DNA of 64,000 nucleotides from RYN-133 sp963785425 (GTDB lineage Bacteria; Actinomycetota; Actinomycetes; Mycobacteriales; Jatrophihabitantaceae), in assembly GCA_963785425.1 (NCBI GenBank), contig CAWAVG010000004.1, positions 1,302,001-1,366,000 on the forward strand, in the 5' to 3' direction. Both the position numbers and the translations under genes were made by a program. Every line of letters begins with the position of its first letter. The stretch's first letter is position 1. The notes beneath the pieces were generated by a model. The model did no database searches, was not told the DNA's origin, and worked only from the letters and a program-made list of their open reading frames with translations. This document shows, in pieces, positions 63,236 to 64,000 of the stretch.

Positions 63236-64000
63236 ATGACCGACACCGTCAAAGCCGTCAAGGGGCTGTCCGCACGCCAGCTCACCCGACGCCGGCGGAT
63301 CGCCGCGTCGAAACGAGTCTGGACGCAGTTCCGGCACCGCCGCACCGGCATGCTCGGACTCGTCATCCTGGTGTTCTTCGTGATCGTCGCCGTGGCAGCC
63401 CCGCTCCTGTCGAGCTCCAGCGGCCTCGACGTGACCAAGGCCAACGGTCCGGTGCTCGGCCCGCCCTCGTCCAACTACTGGCTCGGCACCGACGAGAACG
63501 GCCGGTCGGTGGTCACGCTGCTGATCTGGGGAGCCCGGATCTCGCTGTTCGTCGGTCTCGTGGCCACCCTGATCTCGATGGTGATCGGGACGGTGCTCGG
63601 TCTGGTCTCGGGCTACTTCGGGGGCTGGGTCGGACGGATCACCTTCCGGTTGACCGAGTGGTTCCTCGTGATCCCCTTCCTGCCATTGGCGATCGTGCTC
63701 GCGGCCGTCCTCGGGCGCGGTCTGTTCAACATCGTGATCGTGATCGGCGTGACCTCGTGGCCGGGCACGGCACTGCTGATCCGCAGCCAGACGCTGTCGA
63801 TCAAAGAACGGGCCTACATCGACCGGGCGCGGGCGATCGGCGCCGGGCGAGCGCACCAGATGTCCAAGCACGTGCTGCCCAACGTGATGCCGATGGTGTT
63901 CGCCAACACCACGCTGACCGTGGCGATCGCCATCCTGTCGGAAACCACGCTGAGCTTCCTCGGTCTCGGCGACCCGACCCGCACCTCGTGGGGGACGATG
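63236..64000 (+). CDS. ABC importer permease, DppC type (3' end cut off)
   Basis: 255 residues from the ATG at 63236, open at the right edge. FRHRRTGMLGLVILVFFVIVAVAAPLL is the first helix of DppC-like permeases, LGTDENGRSVVTLLIWGARISL the next hallmark, and the EAA loop is IDRARAIGAGRAHQMSKHVLPNV. It ends SFLGLGDPTRTSWGTM, within the usual C-terminal third. ATPase genes are expected just outside the window. Confidence 0.9.
   Translation, partial: MTDTVKAVKGLSARQLTRRRRIAASKRVWTQFRHRRTGMLGLVILVFFVIVAVAAPLLSSSSGLDVTKANGPVLGPPSSNYWLGTDENGRSVVTLLIWGARISLFVGLVATLISMVIGTVLGLVSGYFGGWVGRITFRLTEWFLVIPFLPLAIVLAAVLGRGLFNIVIVIGVTSWPGTALLIRSQTLSIKERAYIDRARAIGAGRAHQMSKHVLPNVMPMVFANTTLTVAIAILSETTLSFLGLGDPTRTSWGTM

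Noticed and set aside
1..64000. CRISPR array, rRNA operon or plasmid origin
   Set aside because: No regularly spaced repeats, no rRNA sequence and no iteron/AT-rich replication region seen.

Overview
The window comes from a high-GC actinomycete (Actinomycetota). This rests on strong G/C bias at third codon positions, GTG and TTG starts, ATGA/GTGA start-stop overlaps, many apparently leaderless genes (a TANNNT-like box 5-8 nt before the start codon), and gene families centred on Actinobacteria: YcnI plus CopD, a MauE-DsbA fusion, an SCO6745-like protein, a DUF2332 protein and DinB/maleylpyruvate-isomerase-type proteins typical of mycothiol producers. Genus cannot be fixed from the sequence.

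Layout. (1) 1-5.9 kb is chromosomal backbone: a copper/thiol cluster (CopD, YcnI, Sco1, MauE-DsbA), a strong bidirectional terminator, an HU gene and a DHA2 drug-efflux MFS gene, ending in tRNA-Ala(GGC). (2) About 5.90-46.85 kb looks like one integrated genomic island. The 3' half of the tRNA, from the anticodon loop on, is repeated as a decayed copy at 46818-46847, about 200 bp beyond a tyrosine-recombinase gene. The island has visibly lower GC, many broken genes and two degraded insertion sequences (IS3 and IS21 types). Its cargo is mostly small stand-alone enzymes and detoxification proteins: HAD, DUF2332, DinB, SnoaL-like, VOC, YciI, HIT, several GNATs, SRPBCC, a GIY-YIG nuclease and an M41-like protein. 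It also carries a DNA-alkylation repair operon (sigma factor, Ogt, 2OG-Fe(II) oxygenase, Ada-like remnant), a citrate-synthase pair and two ECF-type sigma factors. (3) 46.9-64 kb is backbone again: a beta-helix protein and a Tat-exported repeat protein, an aldo/keto reductase, an amidohydrolase-GNAT-phosphotransferase operon, an enoyl-CoA hydratase plus acyl-CoA ligase, a prolyl-oligopeptidase-type peptidase, and a peptide/nickel-type ABC importer cut by the right edge.

Most notable signal. Seven near-identical intergenic copies of a 20-21 bp tripartite motif (three alternating TTGA/TCAA half-sites) lie inside the island, all but one clearly pointing toward a downstream gene, and five carry TCNNCT 17-18 nt further on. 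I saw none in the flanks. One copy lies between a normal citrate synthase and a divergent citrate-synthase-fold protein that has an N-terminal MerR-like HTH and altered active-site residues. I infer an island-wide regulon, possibly sensed by that protein or read by an island sigma factor. This is untested.

Other points: a perfect 24-bp palindrome between an ArsR-type regulator and a SnoaL-like gene, IS21-type ends enclosing an extra passenger gene, and a short hairpin-containing spacer element repeated at two (perhaps three) gene junctions at 56.5-63.2 kb. The many one-base frameshifts could be true decay or assembly indels; the intact genes beside them favour decay, but read-level checking would decide.
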